Source: Aphanomyces cochlioides (taxonomy: Eukaryota > Oomycota > Saprolegniomycetes > Saprolegniales > Verrucalvaceae). Taken from it: a stretch of 64,000 bases of DNA. Of the stretch, positions 33,483 to 44,690 are shown in pieces. The stretch covers positions 806,001 through 870,000 of the forward strand of contig JAHQRK010000019.1 in assembly GCA_019828595.1 (NCBI GenBank), written 5' to 3'. Both the position numbers and the translations under genes were made by a program. The stretch's first letter is position 1. Every line of letters starts with the position of its first letter. The notes under the pieces were generated by a model. It was given only the letters and a program-made list of their open reading frames with translations. It searched no databases and was not told where the DNA came from.

Positions 33483-34646
33483 ATGTCTGATGTGCATCCC
33501 AATGTTTCCAAGCCACGTCCAAGACCAAACATCGCGCAAAAGCTCCAGGTCGTAGAGCTTGCCAAACAGCATGGCTTGAGCTCTGCTGTAGCCATCTGTG
33601 GTTACTCTCGAAGTGCGGTGCATTCGTGGCTATCGCAAGAGTCGAAGCTCATGGACTTCCTTGGGTCGAAGACGCGACGACGAAACACGGGCAATGCTGG
33701 TGCCAAACCAATCATCCCCGATCCTCATGAGCTTGCCATCTTTGTACGCGACCTTCGTCGCGAGGAGTTGCCTGTCACGAGTGGCCACATGATCAAATTC
33801 CTACGAATGAACCATAAGGAATGGCTTGAAGAGTACATGTCATCACGGAAGTCAGGATACCAATCACTCTTGCGCTTGCTCCAGCGATTTGCCGACCGCT
33901 ACGACTTTTCTCGTCAGCGTGTGTGTAAGCAGAAACATACCCAAGCCGACTTGACCGAGACTCGCGTTGTATTTGGACGAAAATTCCATGATCAATACGG
34001 CCACATGGATCTCGACTGCATCTACAATGCCGATGAGACCGGCATATACTACGACATGTGCCCTACCACAATATGGGCTGTACGAGGTGGAGGCAGTTAT
34101 GTTGCCAAAGGCGAGCGCCACCCGTACCGAATGACGGCAGTACTGACCATCCGAGCGGATGGTCTCAAACTTCCAATCTTGTTTATCATCCGTGGTGCGA
34201 ACGGTGGGGTCATCGAAACCTCGGAGTTTGAGACATATCCTTGTGACCACGTCTACGCCATGCAAGGGAGTGCGTGGATGGATGCGAACGTCTGGCGGCG
34301 ATATCTCCGCGAAGTGCTATACTACAAGATCGAGAATCCGTCAGTGTTGCTTGTCGACAATTTTGACTCTGATGTCAGTGTTGAGAGCGAGAAGATAATT
34401 GGCGACGAGTTGGGCTCTGAGCTGTGTGCGTTGCCACCAAACAGTACCTCTTACTGCCAGCCACTGGACTTGTCCATCATGGGGCCTTTCAAACAGCATA
34501 TGCGCGATTTGTGGGTTCTATCAGATGACAATGCGACAACTGCAAAAGAAAAACGAATGGTAATGATCCAGCGCGCTATTCAAGCTTGGGAAATGATATC
34601 CGAGGACGAAGTTCGTGCTAGCTTTGTGAAAGCACTGCCAAAGTAG
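33483..34646 (+). CDS. pogo-type DDE transposase of P3
   Basis: 387 residues from an ATG, open throughout. The N-terminal helix-turn-helix is at about residues 17-52 (AQKLQVVELAKQHGLSSAV...SAVHSWL), a second DNA-binding region at about 80-150 (ELAIFVRDLRREELPVTSGH), then DDE_1. Catalytic residues are D184 (NADETG), D292 (LLVDNFDSD) and D329 (YCQPLDLSI). Compared with P1 the second motif reads DNF rather than DNA. Expected to mobilise P3. Confidence 0.92.
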   Translation: MSDVHPNVSKPRPRPNIAQKLQVVELAKQHGLSSAVAICGYSRSAVHSWLSQESKLMDFLGSKTRRRNTGNAGAKPIIPDPHELAIFVRDLRREELPVTSGHMIKFLRMNHKEWLEEYMSSRKSGYQSLLRLLQRFADRYDFSRQRVCKQKHTQADLTETRVVFGRKFHDQYGHMDLDCIYNADETGIYYDMCPTTIWAVRGGGSYVAKGERHPYRMTAVLTIRADGLKLPILFIIRGANGGVIETSEFETYPCDHVYAMQGSAWMDANVWRRYLREVLYYKIENPSVLLVDNFDSDVSVESEKIIGDELGSELCALPPNSTSYCQPLDLSIMGPFKQHMRDLWVLSDDNATTAKEKRMVMIQRAIQAWEMISEDEVRASFVKALPK

Positions 34647-34949
34647 TTTTGATATTCATTTTTCATAATTCTTTCAATACATTTATACTTGAAATTTGTA
34701 TGTAAATTTTGCGCATTCATGGACTTGAAGTGGTGACCTGTTGAAAATGACTGGTAGGCTATTTTGGCACTTGAATTTGATCTACGGGCAGTCGGAATAC
34801 CGTCAGGGGGCAACCCCTAGTAGTAGGGTGAGCATTCGTGCGGCCCCGGGCCATATGTTCTTAGGATTGGGGGGGGGGGTCCAGTAGGAGAGCCTATGGT
34901 GCGCGCGCTCACACTTCAGCCGCACCATATTCCAACCGTAACTTTTTTA

Positions 34950-35051
34950 ATTTCAATGGAAATGTAATATTAAATACATATAATTTTATTTTTATACAAC
35001 ATTTCAATGGAAATGTAATATTAAATACATAAAATTTTATTTATATACAAC
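34950..35051. repeat. 51-bp tandem duplication inside P3
   Basis: Two adjacent 51-bp units (34950-35000 and 35001-35051), beginning ATTTCAATGGAAATGTAATA, with two differences. Noncoding. Confidence 0.85.
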
Positions 35052-35729
35052 TGTATGGTAACGATCATTACCACCTCAGGTCGTATTTAAATATGCTTCC
35101 ATCTATTCTTTTAAATGCAATACCCTGTTAAATTTGTTTCTTAATCCATGATGTCAAAGAAGAAAAAATACTGTTCAAACAAATAACCTGTAGGAAATCA
35201 TATTTTACCCAATATCACCCTAATGCATTATTTTTCAACAATCAGCGGCACATGTTTCAATTGGACAAACCGGAGGTATGGAATGGCCAATCAATCCAAA
35301 AGAATTGTCCACTATTCAGCGTCGTTCCCTGTAATGTGGTTGACCTGGTTTTTGAGCTCCTCGATGGGGTCGCTGCTGAACGGCCCAGGAGTGCTTGCAT
35401 CAAACGGAGCCTCATCATCGGATTCGTTGTCCTGTGGCAGTGGAGAACGCTCCGGCGAGTTGACGGCATTGTCTCCCAGTTTGCCCGACACCAAGAAAAT
35501 CCCGGGAAGCGGCGACACCGACGAAACATTCTTGCGGTGAGCCTGGCCCTTGTAGCGACGACTCGACCGGTGGTGGCGATGGCAGCGACTGACTCTTTTG
35601 TCTTGTCCTTGCGGCGCACGACTTGTGGCTTACGACTGGCGGTGAACGATCGCTTTGGCTCGAGATCCGAAGAGTCGCTTGACAGATACGAGTGTGGGCG
35701 ATGACTGTTAAAGCTGACCTCCATGTCAA

Positions 35730-36149
35730 ATGCGCTTATGGACCAAGGAAGTGAAGCCCAGCGAGTGTCGCTCGTCGATTGGCAGCCGTTTGTGCCCGTG
35801 GCGTCACGAGCTGTCAGGGGTGGTTTGTGGCAAAGCGAGCCGCCACTCGCGTAACCGATCCAACGCACGTCCGACACACAGAGAAGAGATCTTACTGGCA
35901 GACGAGTGCCAATCACAGTGGACGGCGAATGAATTTCGGTGCATGATCGTGTGCGAATTATGGCTAAGGAGCGAGCGGCATGAATGGAACAGCAGAGCAC
36001 AGCGAGCCAGCGCAACGACTGCCAATAGAGAGAGCCGACCAAGCAGTCAGTCAGTGTTGGTAGCAGACTGTGGGCGTGCGGCCGAAGTTTATGACCAATG
36101 GAGATGGCGAGCAAGACCCGAGAACTTAGTGGTTCATTCAACGCCAGCC
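35730..36149. other. LTR-to-gag leader region
   Basis: Between the Gypsy LTR and the ATG at 35724. No frame is convincing on either strand. It may be LTR remainder and 5' leader of the element to which the coiled-coil gene belongs. Confidence 0.3.
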
Positions 36150-36647
36150 AAAAAGAGCTCTGTCTAACTACTGCCTCTGTTTCCTAAGCTACTCCTAACT
36201 TCGCACGCACGCGTGTGAATCTGCTCGCTCTCGCTCCTTGATTGGTGGCGTCCCGTCGAGAGAGTTTAAGCGCCAAGAAGTTTGCAGGAGTTCCATGGGT
36301 CTGTCGAAAACCCGCACCGTTAATCGCCCTCACCAACGCCAGTCAACGCGAGGCGTAGCTCGTGGGCAACCGAGCAACCAACTCCCTTTCCGGTCCTCCC
36401 CACCGTCCTTTTCCCCGGCAGCGGTCAACTACTGTGGACTTTCAACCCACAACCCACAGTCGTGCCTCTCCATTTCCTTCGATCGCGTCTGGTTCACCTA
36501 AAAGCCCCAAGCCACCTCTAACCTTCCACTCCCTTTTCTTGCGGCGAGAAGCTCGTACTTCACTGATCCGACCATCCCACACATGTAATGTGCATGAAAG
36601 TATGAAAGGTCGTCTGTTTCGCATTGAACAGCCGTAGGAACGGAACA
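36150..36647 (-). repeat. Gypsy LTR (far end not fixed)
   Basis: On the minus strand the chromodomain frame stops, a purine tract (CATGGGGGAG) follows, and TGTTCCGTTCCTACGGCTG begins at 36647, the normal 3' LTR start. The end is uncertain: no second copy is in the window, and a possible boundary is near 36160. A CACACGCGTGCGTGCGAAG stretch and GC-rich leader-like DNA lie inside. Confidence 0.6.
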
Positions 36648-36669
36648 CTCCCCCATGCGAGGCTTACGG

Positions 36670-37112
36670 ACTTAGTTAGCAACAATGGCTCGCGCGATGC
36701 GCTTAGCCTTAGTCTTGTTGGAGAGGGCGTCCGTGAAATCAGAGATGGCTTTTTGAATGTCCTTGAGCATGATGGACAATGGTTCCCACGTGCTGCCTGA
36801 TGTTTCAAGTCCAAGCTACTTGATGAGGACCTTCCATTCTTTTGTCTTGGGGTCCTGAGCAATATCCACGATGCGATCTAAAACATGTCCACCCTCGGCG
36901 TGAGCGATGGACTCCACCAAATCACTTAATACATTTAGTGATGCATCTCTGTAGTGCTTGAGTCGGGTGGCATGATACTGATTGCGGGAGCCGTCGCGAA
37001 GGTCCCGGATCTCATAAATCCAGTCAGAAACAGTCGAAAATACACGAGCCGGACCTTCCCACTGACACTGGGTTTACTCAAACCATGGGTTTGGCGTTTA
37101 GCAATCAGGACC
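36670..37112 (-). pseudogene. Gypsy integrase C-terminus and chromodomain
   Basis: Minus strand, continuing from the left integrase arm. After an in-frame TAG near 37113 the frame gives VLIAKRQTHGLSKPSVSGKV, an RNQYHATRLKHYRDASLN segment, and then a chromodomain (HVLDRIVDIAQDPKTKEWKV, WLGLETSGSTWEP) ending at a stop near 36676. The TWEP tail and the aromatic positions fit the chromodomain fold that targets chromovirus integrases to marked chromatin. Frame changes near 37040 and 36830 break it. Confidence 0.75.
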
Positions 37113-37933
37113 TAGTCACCAATATCAAAGTTGGCTCGTTTAACTTGAGGTCGCATATTGAGCTGTTTGCGACGGGCATCTCGTGGCGTTGTGCCACTTG
37201 GTCCAAGCTGAGATGCAGATGATCAAATTCACGGAAGACTTCGGCTAAGAGAGTTTTTTTGTTTTCCAAGATGGTAGACAAGTTGACACAAGCCTTTGTT
37301 ATGGGATGGGGGACAACCGAGATAGCCTTAACGGCCTCCAAAAAGAGAAATGCCTTAGCCGGTGTGACTCCATCTAATTTAGCCGATGGGGTGTGATTGA
37401 TTGCCGATTGGACCAAAGGGAGGACTCAGCGCCACGCCTTGATTGACACCTTCAGTTCAGAGAGTAAACTACGAAAAAGCTTCAAAATCAGGCGATTGGC
37501 AACCTCAATGGTGCCTTTGGACCAAGCACAATATGCCAGTGTAAAATGATGTTTCAAAGTGTAGTCTTCCAGAACGCGGTTGCGAAAGTGGTTACGACGG
37601 TCACTGACCAGAACACGCGGTGACCAAACTCAGCGAACCATCCAATGAGACCAGCCACAGCGGAAGCAGAATTAAGTGAGTCGCAAGCAAGTAGTCTGGA
37701 ATATCCTGTCGAGTCTTCTTTGAGAACAAGGAGGTATCCACCGTCCAAGGAAAGAAAGTCAAAATGCAGTACTTCGTTGCATTCCGTTGAATGCAAGGCT
37801 TCTCCAAGGGGCGTGGAACTGAACTGCCATCAGCACGAAGACAGTGCAAACAACCCTCCACAAAGCGTGAAATGTCGTGCGACATATTTGACCAGGAAAA
37901 TTCAGCAGAGATATGCTTGAGTGTTGCAGCTCG
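37113..37933 (-). repeat. left 821-bp inverted arm (integrase)
   Basis: Inverted copy of 39934-40754 with at least one mismatch (near 37120). It encodes integrase zinc finger and core on the minus strand, in the same orientation as the chromodomain and gag of this element. Confidence 0.93.
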
Positions 37934-40754
37934 CTGGATGAAGTCCTTGCGACGAATCCCCAATAAAGATGATGGTACCACAAGTGCTCTCGTTAATGGT
38001 GTGGTTGAATTGCCGGATGCGTTGTGGGACACGGGAGCTGATACGGCTGTCGCTAGCAGTGGTTTGCTCCAAAAGCTTAAGGAAGCCTGCAACAGAATCT
38101 GTTCTTGGCATGCCAGTCACTTTTCGTCAATTCAACGATACACGTATTGCATGCTCACAGACGGTTGTCCTTGATGAAATTTGCTTCTGCACATCCGAAG
38201 GACCGATTGTGGCGCGCAACGGAGTGTTCCATGTTCACGAGTCGCCGGCAATTGGCCTCACTCTCTTTCTCACTCGATCGCGTGCTATCAGCACTGAATG
38301 GGACTTGGGGGGCTCTGCAATCTCATTGCTACAGCCAGCGTGTTTTGACTCTCGTTGATGGCGACGATGACATGGAGACGGACGATGAGAGTGGCCCTAT
38401 TCCGAACTTCATGACCACTGAGGACAAAAGGGCAGGGTCAAGTCCATAGTACTTGCCAAAATTGATGCAAGTGACCTTTGGGATACGCCTGACAAAGATG
38501 CCTTGCGTGATCTTGTCCTCTCTTATACCGATGTGTTTCGACTGCAGCTCCGAGCCACAGATCCGCACGTGAAAGTGGAGCCACTTACAGTTGAATTACG
38601 GTCGAATGCATCTCATTTCCATTGCCCCTTGCGCCGATATCCAGCTACCCATGTGGACTATTTGCGTACAGATCTCAAGCAACTCATTCACGCGAATCGG
38701 GTTGTACGTGTTGGGGCCTCTCGTTATGCTTCTCCAGCATACTGCGTTCCTAAGGTTCATCTTTGCGTATGATCATTGATTGTCGTCGACAGAACCAACA
38801 AACAGTACCGAAAATGTTTCCAATGCCTGACCTCGAGGGTATCCTTCTCCGCCTTCAGGGGGGCGAAGGTCTACGCCAAACTTGATGCTTTTAAGTTTTT
38901 CTGGCAACTGGCGTTATCCAAGGAGTCTCAAGGAATATTTTACTTTCATGCATGACACCTGAAGGGCTCTTTCAACCTACGAGTGTTCCTATGTGGTGTG
39001 TCGATGATGTTGCGTATGCACAGAGCACTATGCATCGTGTGTTTGGCGAGGACCACATGTCGACCAATATCTTGGCGTGGGTTGGATGTCATTCTCTATG
39101 CGAAATCGATATCCGAAATGCTTTTGCTACTTCGTACTGTCTTCTCAAACTCCATCCAGAGAAATGTGATTTCATCACATCTAGGCGCGGTCGGGTTTTG
39201 TCCCCCGAAGGTATTACGCATGACCCTGCTCGTATCCAAGGGCTGATTGATATGCCTGCTCCCGTGAGTGCTGCCGAACTCCAACAATTTCTTGGTGCTG
39301 TAGGATGGATGCGCTCTAGCATTCCACAATACTCCACATTGGTGGCTCCGCTAGTTTCATGTTTGGAGGCTGCCTGCGCTCGAGCTGGCGCTCGCACAAA
39401 GCTCAAGCTTCGTACTATTGCCCTTTCGGAATGTGGATGGTGTTCATTACATGACGACACCTTGACCGAAGTAAAACGAGTTCTCATGCATATGGTACAT
39501 TTGTCAACCCCGGACCCAGACAAGCTTGTTCTTGTCTGCACGGATGCCTCCAATACACACTGGTCGGTCGTCGTCACTCAAATTCCACATGAAGACTCTG
39601 GCCTTCCTATTGCAGAACAGCGACATCAATTGTTGGCATGTATTAGCGGTGGTTTCAAAGGAGCGAGCATGAACTCACAAGTGTCGAATCAATGCGACTC
39701 AATAGCCTTTTTCAGGTTCCAGACCCCTTGTCTGCAACTGGCCTTCCGCTCTAGAAATCAAATCATTGCAAGATGAATACCGTGTAAACTACCCCGATCT
39801 GACTTTGCAATTGGATGTGGAACGTGACCTCTTTACGACTGATGGGCATCGCATTTGGATTCCAAAAGAGGCAAGTTACCTTCAACTACGGGTCCTTGTT
39901 ATTGGCTACATGGGCCTGAGGGGTCATCGAGGCCGAGCTGCAACACTCAAGCATATCTCTGCTGAATTTTCCTGGTCAAATATGTCGCACGACATTTCAC
40001 GCTTTGTGGAGGGTTGTTTGCACTGTCTTCGTGCTGATGGCAGTTCAGTTCCACGCCCCTTGGAGAAGCCTTGCATTCAACGGAATGCAACGAAGTACTG
40101 CATTTTGACTTTCTTTCCTTGGACGGTGGATACCTCCTTGTTCTCAAAGAAGACTCGACAGGATATTCCAGACTACTTGCTTGCGACTCACTTAATTCTG
40201 CTTCCGCTGTGGCTGGTCTCATTGGATGGTTCGCTGAGTTTGGTCACCGCGTGTTCTGGTCAGTGACCGTCGTAACCACTTTCGCAACCGCGTTCTGGAA
40301 GACTACACTTTGAAACATCATTTTACACTGGCATATTGTGCTTGGTCCAAAGGCACCATTGAGGTTGCCAATCGCCTGATTTTGAAGCTTTTTCGTAGTT
40401 TACTCTCTGAACTGAAGGTGTCAATCAAGGCGTGGCGCTCAGTCCTCCCTTTGGTCCAATCGGCAATCAATCACACCCCATCGGCTAAATTAGATGGAGT
40501 CACACCGGCTAAGGCATTTCTCTTTTTGGAGGCCGTTAAGGCTATCTCGGTTGTCCCCCATCCCATAACAAAGGCTTGTGTCAACTTGTCTACCATCTTG
40601 GAAAACAAAAAAACTCTCTTAGCCGAAGTCTTCCGTGAATTTGATCATCTGCATCTCAGCTTGGACCAAGTGGCACAACGCCACGAGATGCCCGTCGCAA
40701 ACAGCTCAATATGCGACCTCAAGTTAAACGAGCCAACTTTGATATTGATGACTA
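37934..40754 (+). pseudogene. inverted Gypsy pol block: protease, RT, RNase H, integrase
   Basis: Plus-strand order: protease (PDALWDTGADTAVASSG, about 38010), RT (HVKVEPLTVELRSNASHFHC..., SRYASPAYCVPK, LDAFKFFWQLALSKE), the catalytic loop region (about 39075; usual Y/WLDDV is damaged, reading WRGLDVILYAK), RNase H (VCTDASNTHWSVVVTQ), integrase HHCC finger (HRG...H; CLHC) and DDE core (LHFDFLSLDGGYLLVL; SDRRNHF; WSKGTIEVANRLILK). Frame changes occur near 38105, 38770, 38950, 39070, 39700 and 40130. The block is on the opposite strand to the gag (40885-42758) and chromodomain (36670-37112) of the same element. Confidence 0.88.
39934..40754 (+). repeat. right 821-bp inverted arm (integrase)
   Basis: Partner of 37113-37933. 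The arms are separated by exactly 2,000 bp (37934-39933) by my coordinates. Confidence 0.93.
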
Positions 40755-41089
40755 CGAACTGTTTTCTTGTCCGTTCTTGTAATGGACGTCTGGTGCTGGG
40801 AAGAGGGAACCTCAGGAGTTGGTAAGTTGTCGACTTCCGGCGTGGCGGCTGCTGGCTGTACTTGAGTGTCAACTGTGAGTTGTTTCATTGTGGCGTCCTG
40901 TGCTGTTCGACAAGCTTGAGATATTTGCCATAGGTAGTTTTTGGACAGTGATAGGTCATAAGCGGACCCTCACATTTTGGATTGTAGCACTTGTACGGGG
41001 AGCCTTTAGCATTTACTTTGGAGCCCTTCCCATCGCCTTTTGAGTTCGGTGACCGTGCAGGAAATGTTTTCGCCTGTGCTTTCAACGAA

Positions 41090-41650
41090 TGCTGTTGGGA
41101 AGAATCCTTTACAGGTCAGGTCCGGGTCACGTCACGGGTGCAGGTCACAGGTTTTTTTACTGGTTTTATGCTGGTTTTATTCAAAATTCTGATCAGATTT
41201 TAGGTTTTTCTCATTCAAACTGCTATGGCAAAGCCTTAAACTGCGCGGACGACGTCAGACATCCGCCCAGAAAATTGCGCTCACCGCAGCGAAGCGGAGG
41301 TCGAGTGAAAATTTTTCTGCAGGCGGATGACTCGGAGGAGGGAGCCCCCAACGTGCACCAAGAAGGGGTTTCTTTATATTTACTCACATCGGGCAAGGCG
41401 GCAGGTAGGCCGTAAGGCCGTGCCGCCACCCTGATGAGGCCTGCTAGGGAATGACAAAGTATGGCGCTTGAACTCTCCCTGGTGATGGAGATATCCTCAT
41501 TTCCAAAAAGTGTGACCTAATGTGACCTGACCCGGATATGACTTGTTTCGGACACAACCCGCTGTTGCGGCGCTGAGGAACCAGCAGAAGAGGCTACAGT
41601 TGTGCGGTGTGCAGGTTTGTTGATTTCGTCTTGCAAAAACTCAAGCTGCA
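41090..41650. other. interruption within Gypsy gag
   Basis: Between the knuckle frame (to 41085) and the capsid frame (from about 41654) lies DNA without gag character. It has repeated GGTCAGGTCCGGGTCACG / GTGACCTGACCCGGATATGA motifs: about 41115-41150 and, inverted, 41515-41540. GTGACCTGACC near the right and GGTCAGGTCC near the left suggest a small inverted-repeat element of roughly 420 bp inserted in gag. Confidence 0.45.
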
Positions 41651-42593
41651 TTGTCAGTCGCTTCTAAAAAACACATGAATGTTATCCTTGTGGTGGTCAT
41701 TCATATCGGCCCGAACTCGTTCGCGCACATCAATCGGGCGGATAGTCTCGATTAATGCCTTGATGGCCTCCTTCCCATGAGTGTCATTGTACGTATGGAA
41801 TTGATACTGTTGAAGCAGTTTGAAATACGAAGCGCGCCATTGACAAGCAATATCGGCCGCATCAGTTGAGCCTTCAAGCATGATAACATTGTTTTGTATC
41901 AGTTGTTTCATGTCCAAAAATGGTCGTGGTCGGTGGTCACGCGCACTTTGAAAGAAATGGGTCACCATTTGACTGGTGATTCATCGACACTGGTTGCGCA
42001 TTCATAGGCAGCGATAAGAGTGTACACATGAGGTCGCACGGTCAAACCAATATCTTCGGGGACAATTTGACGAAACAGCGTTGAAGAACAACGACAACGC
42101 TGCACGTACAAGAGATATTCATCCCAGTGGTTTGCCCGGCTTTCGCGATCGACTTTACATTTCCAAATAGGCAACTTTGGTATCTCAGCATTGTGTTGAA
42201 CAAAGTTGTTGCCTCCTAGGAAATTGTTGTTGTTTTGTTGGTGGATTTGGCGCAATTTGAGTAGTTCATCACACTCAAGATTATTCAATGTTGGTGACGG
42301 CGCTGCCTTTGGGTTGAAAACCGGAGTCCTGCCTCGATGAGCTGAGACAAAAGCTGAAGTACGACCATGCAATGACGTTGCCAACTAATCGATTGTCATC
42401 CCGTTGGGAAACTTAATCTTCTCGAGTTGACTACTGTCGGACTTCAGACTTTCCAAAGGAGGCTGAGTAGCTTCCCTTGTTGCAAGAGCGTGTTGAACGG
42501 CATCGTCTTGTCTCTTTTCAATCCACTCCTGCAGGAGCTCGGGACGTGCCAAAAGGGAAAGAAATTCGGGGTGTGCCGTCGCTGGAGGACCGG

Positions 42594-42649
42594 GGATGTC
42601 GCCCGTAGCTTCTCACCTTCCGGATGTCGCCCGTAGCTTCTCACCTTCC
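42594..42649. repeat. 28-bp tandem duplication in gag
   Basis: Two perfect copies (42594-42621 and 42622-42649), starting GGATGTCGCCCGTAGCTTCT. The length is not a multiple of three, so it shifts the gag frame. Confidence 0.9.
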
Positions 42650-44340
42650 ATCTTCTCGGAATTGAGAATTGAATTCAATGTTCTCTCCTACAGATGAACC
42701 TTGTGTGCCCATGAGGCCAAAGTGGTGTCAAGGCATGAGGAAATAGATCTATCCGCATTGTCCATCAATGGGTTGGACTGTCGAGTGGGAGCTTGACAAC
42801 TCCGCTACAATGAAGCCATGTGGTCTATTGCGTCGGTCGCTAGCTTCAAATTACTCTTATTTCTTCATCTTCCCACAGCAGATCCGCTTGGCGCGGCTGA
42901 ATCTCCCTTACACCAGCAGTTCACACCGCAACACCCTCTCGTCCACCCACCGCTGATAGCCCCCACAATGAATTTTACTTGAACGAGGAACGAACGCGAG
43001 GTGTTGATATCGTTCACGAAGTACCATTACGATATGCGGTAGCAATCAATATAACCACTTGCTTCCAATGCTTTCGTCGTCGAGCATGGCCGTGGCCTCT
43101 CTCCAAAAACATGTCGAAGACAAGTACCTGTGTCTTCCTATGCTTATAACGAAGGATGAGTGGGATGGACATGGTGGTGTGAAGGTGTGAAGAAAATGCC
43201 GAGTGAAAGAGAGGCCAAGAGCGTTGCTTGGTCATAAACGGAGCTCACAAATAAGACCAACTGCATGTACGCTAAACATCGCACCACTTTTTCTATTTGT
43301 CAGAACCTTTGACTTGAATAAAGTATGCACATACAAATCGTTGTATAGCCATAAAGCTAGTATGGCTAGTTGTTGTACTACTAATAGCTTCTACGTGTTT
43401 GCTTCGCGTCTGTATTGAGCTGTGAACTAGCGTGCTCCCGTTGGGCATACTTGAATTCCCCTTAGACAATGCTGGCGACACTTGGAAAGGGCCTAGCAGG
43501 TTTGCAGATACGTCGCAAGAGCTGGCATGCCACGAGTGCTCGAGTTGCCGAATCGTTGTTTCTTGTCATTGCGTGGGGGGTCGCAGAGATCGCTACTACA
43601 GGGTAAATAATGCGAGCAAGAGTCGCCAACTCTGTCAAGTTGGTCTTCCTGCAATTCTTTTGGATTAAGAGGATACCCCCAAACCCCAAACCAAGCCAGT
43701 AGTAGAAGAGTCGATGGAATCGTCTCCACATGGTTGTTCCACTGGCAATCTATGAAGACCAAGTTGAGCAGAGTTTTCATTTGGCCTCCTTTTCAACGAG
43801 TTTGTACTCTTGTTCATGCAGATTAGCCCAACCATCTCTCTTAGACCTCTCCATGGCTTCGCACGACATTTGAAAACGAGCTAGGCGCATCAGCACTTCG
43901 CAGAACCTCGGCCTCTCAGTGTGGACTTGCACTTCTCTGTGGTCTGGGGAATTGTCTTGAAAGATTTGCTCTGTTGTTCTGTCAGATTTCATGAGAGCTG
44001 TGTATTTCACTGAGCTTGAAACGCGATTACAGCTTTGTCTCCATCGCGTCCATGAAGTTCTGCTGACATCAACTACTTTCATATCAGTACTGACCCAAAT
44101 TACACGATATGAGGCTGCGCTGACTTCTGTTCGTCGAGTACAGTGTAGTTGAAGCGGACTTTGTGACTCATCGATCAACAATTTCGTCGAACTGCCGACC
44201 TAATAATCCAGCATGGTCTTACTAAATCTTCGAAGGGCAATCCTACTTAGGCATGCCAGGGCTTTCCATTCGTACAGTTGAAATCTTCAGTGTATGGATT
44301 TAGTTAGTCCCTCCATAAGAGTAGACTCACCCTTGTCATC

Positions 44341-44690
44341 ATGGTGCAACGAATTGCCTTATCATGGACCCCAGTCACCATGAACCGTCGATCTCTCCTG
44401 CCTGTTGCAAAGTCTGTCGGGGTCCGCGCGGCGCAACATTTCCTCACAAGTTTTGGCGTCAGCATGTTACATCTCGAAAGGGTGGATTGCCCAAAAGTTT
44501 CAACATGAATGTTGATGCTCATTACGAGGATATGAAACGAGGCGGGCCTGACAAAGCCATCGATATGCGTCAGGTTGATCCAGCTCAGTTGAGTTGCGAC
44601 TGCTCGTTCAATCAAGCGGCGTTCTTGGCACTTCTTACAGACGACGAACACTGGTTTGACGGGCAAAGCGGCTCTTTCCAGTGTTGACAC
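44341..44690 (+). pseudogene. antisense frame of family P copy B
   Basis: Starts MVQRIALSWTPVTMNRRSLL at 44341 and, after a frame change at about 44480, continues GGLPKSFNMNVDAHYEDMKR and AQLSCDCSFNQAAFLALLTD. Counterpart of 26820-26457 with the same break point. Overlaps the minus-strand secreted-type frame by about 55 bp. Confidence 0.3.

Larger units (their letters stand above)
33325..35331 (+). mobile_element. complete pogo-like transposon P3
   Basis: Perfect 27-bp inverted repeats at 33325-33351 and 35305-35331 (CAGGGAACGACGCTGAATAG outward), flanked by TA at 33323-33324 and 35332-35333. The 2,007-bp unit has an intact transposase gene and about 650 bp of downstream noncoding DNA with a poly-G run (about 34869-34880) and a 51-bp tandem duplication. 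Identical ends and an open gene suggest recent activity. Confidence 0.95.
32521..35724 (-). pseudogene. coiled-coil, gag-like gene split by pogo element P3
   Basis: From an ATG at 35724 (MEVSFNSHRPHSYLSS) a basic leader runs to about 35530, and after a one-base shift continues as an acidic stretch (QDNESDDEAPFDASTP) to IEELKNQVNHI at 35332. There P3 is inserted. Removing P3 and one TA lets the frame continue as LARIDKQDAAIIEMNERVAT (33323 down). Further down, 33018-32731 is coiled coil (QLGQALRTFHTHLDDHKTDV), then an in-frame TGA, then NELLAQHLKRYPLDHRDAN and a Cys/His-rich segment CYHYKDECPFGYSYH. The coils plus possible zinc knuckle suggest retrotransposon gag; a host gene is not excluded. 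It follows a Gypsy LTR (36647 down) in the same orientation. Confidence 0.55.
40885..42758 (-). pseudogene. Gypsy gag (decayed), zinc knuckle at 3' end
   Basis: Minus strand from an ATG at about 42758 (MDNADRSISSCLDTTLASWA). Capsid-like segments follow: ARPELLQEWIEKRQDDAVQH, IPKLPIWKCKVDRESRANHW, AIKALIETIRPIDVRERVRA. The knuckle CYNPKCEGPLMTYHC is in 41085-40885. Lesions are a TAG near 42682, a frame-shifting 28-bp tandem duplication (42594-42649), an in-frame TAG at about 42386 and a frame change at about 41965. The gag stop TGA overlaps an ATG of the next frame (ATGA), and that frame runs on to 40755, where the inversion begins. Confidence 0.75.

Noticed and set aside
35257..36141. 294-codon minus frame as a single protein
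   Set aside because: Only the part from 35724 to about 35530 is protein-like. The upstream part has Arg/Ser/Thr-rich leader-type composition and lies in LTR/leader DNA, and the downstream part is out of frame with the coiled-coil reading and enters P3.
41154..41170. GGTTTTTTTACTGGTTTTATGC as part of a larger repeat
   Set aside because: Short low-complexity repeat (TGGTTTTA twice) only.
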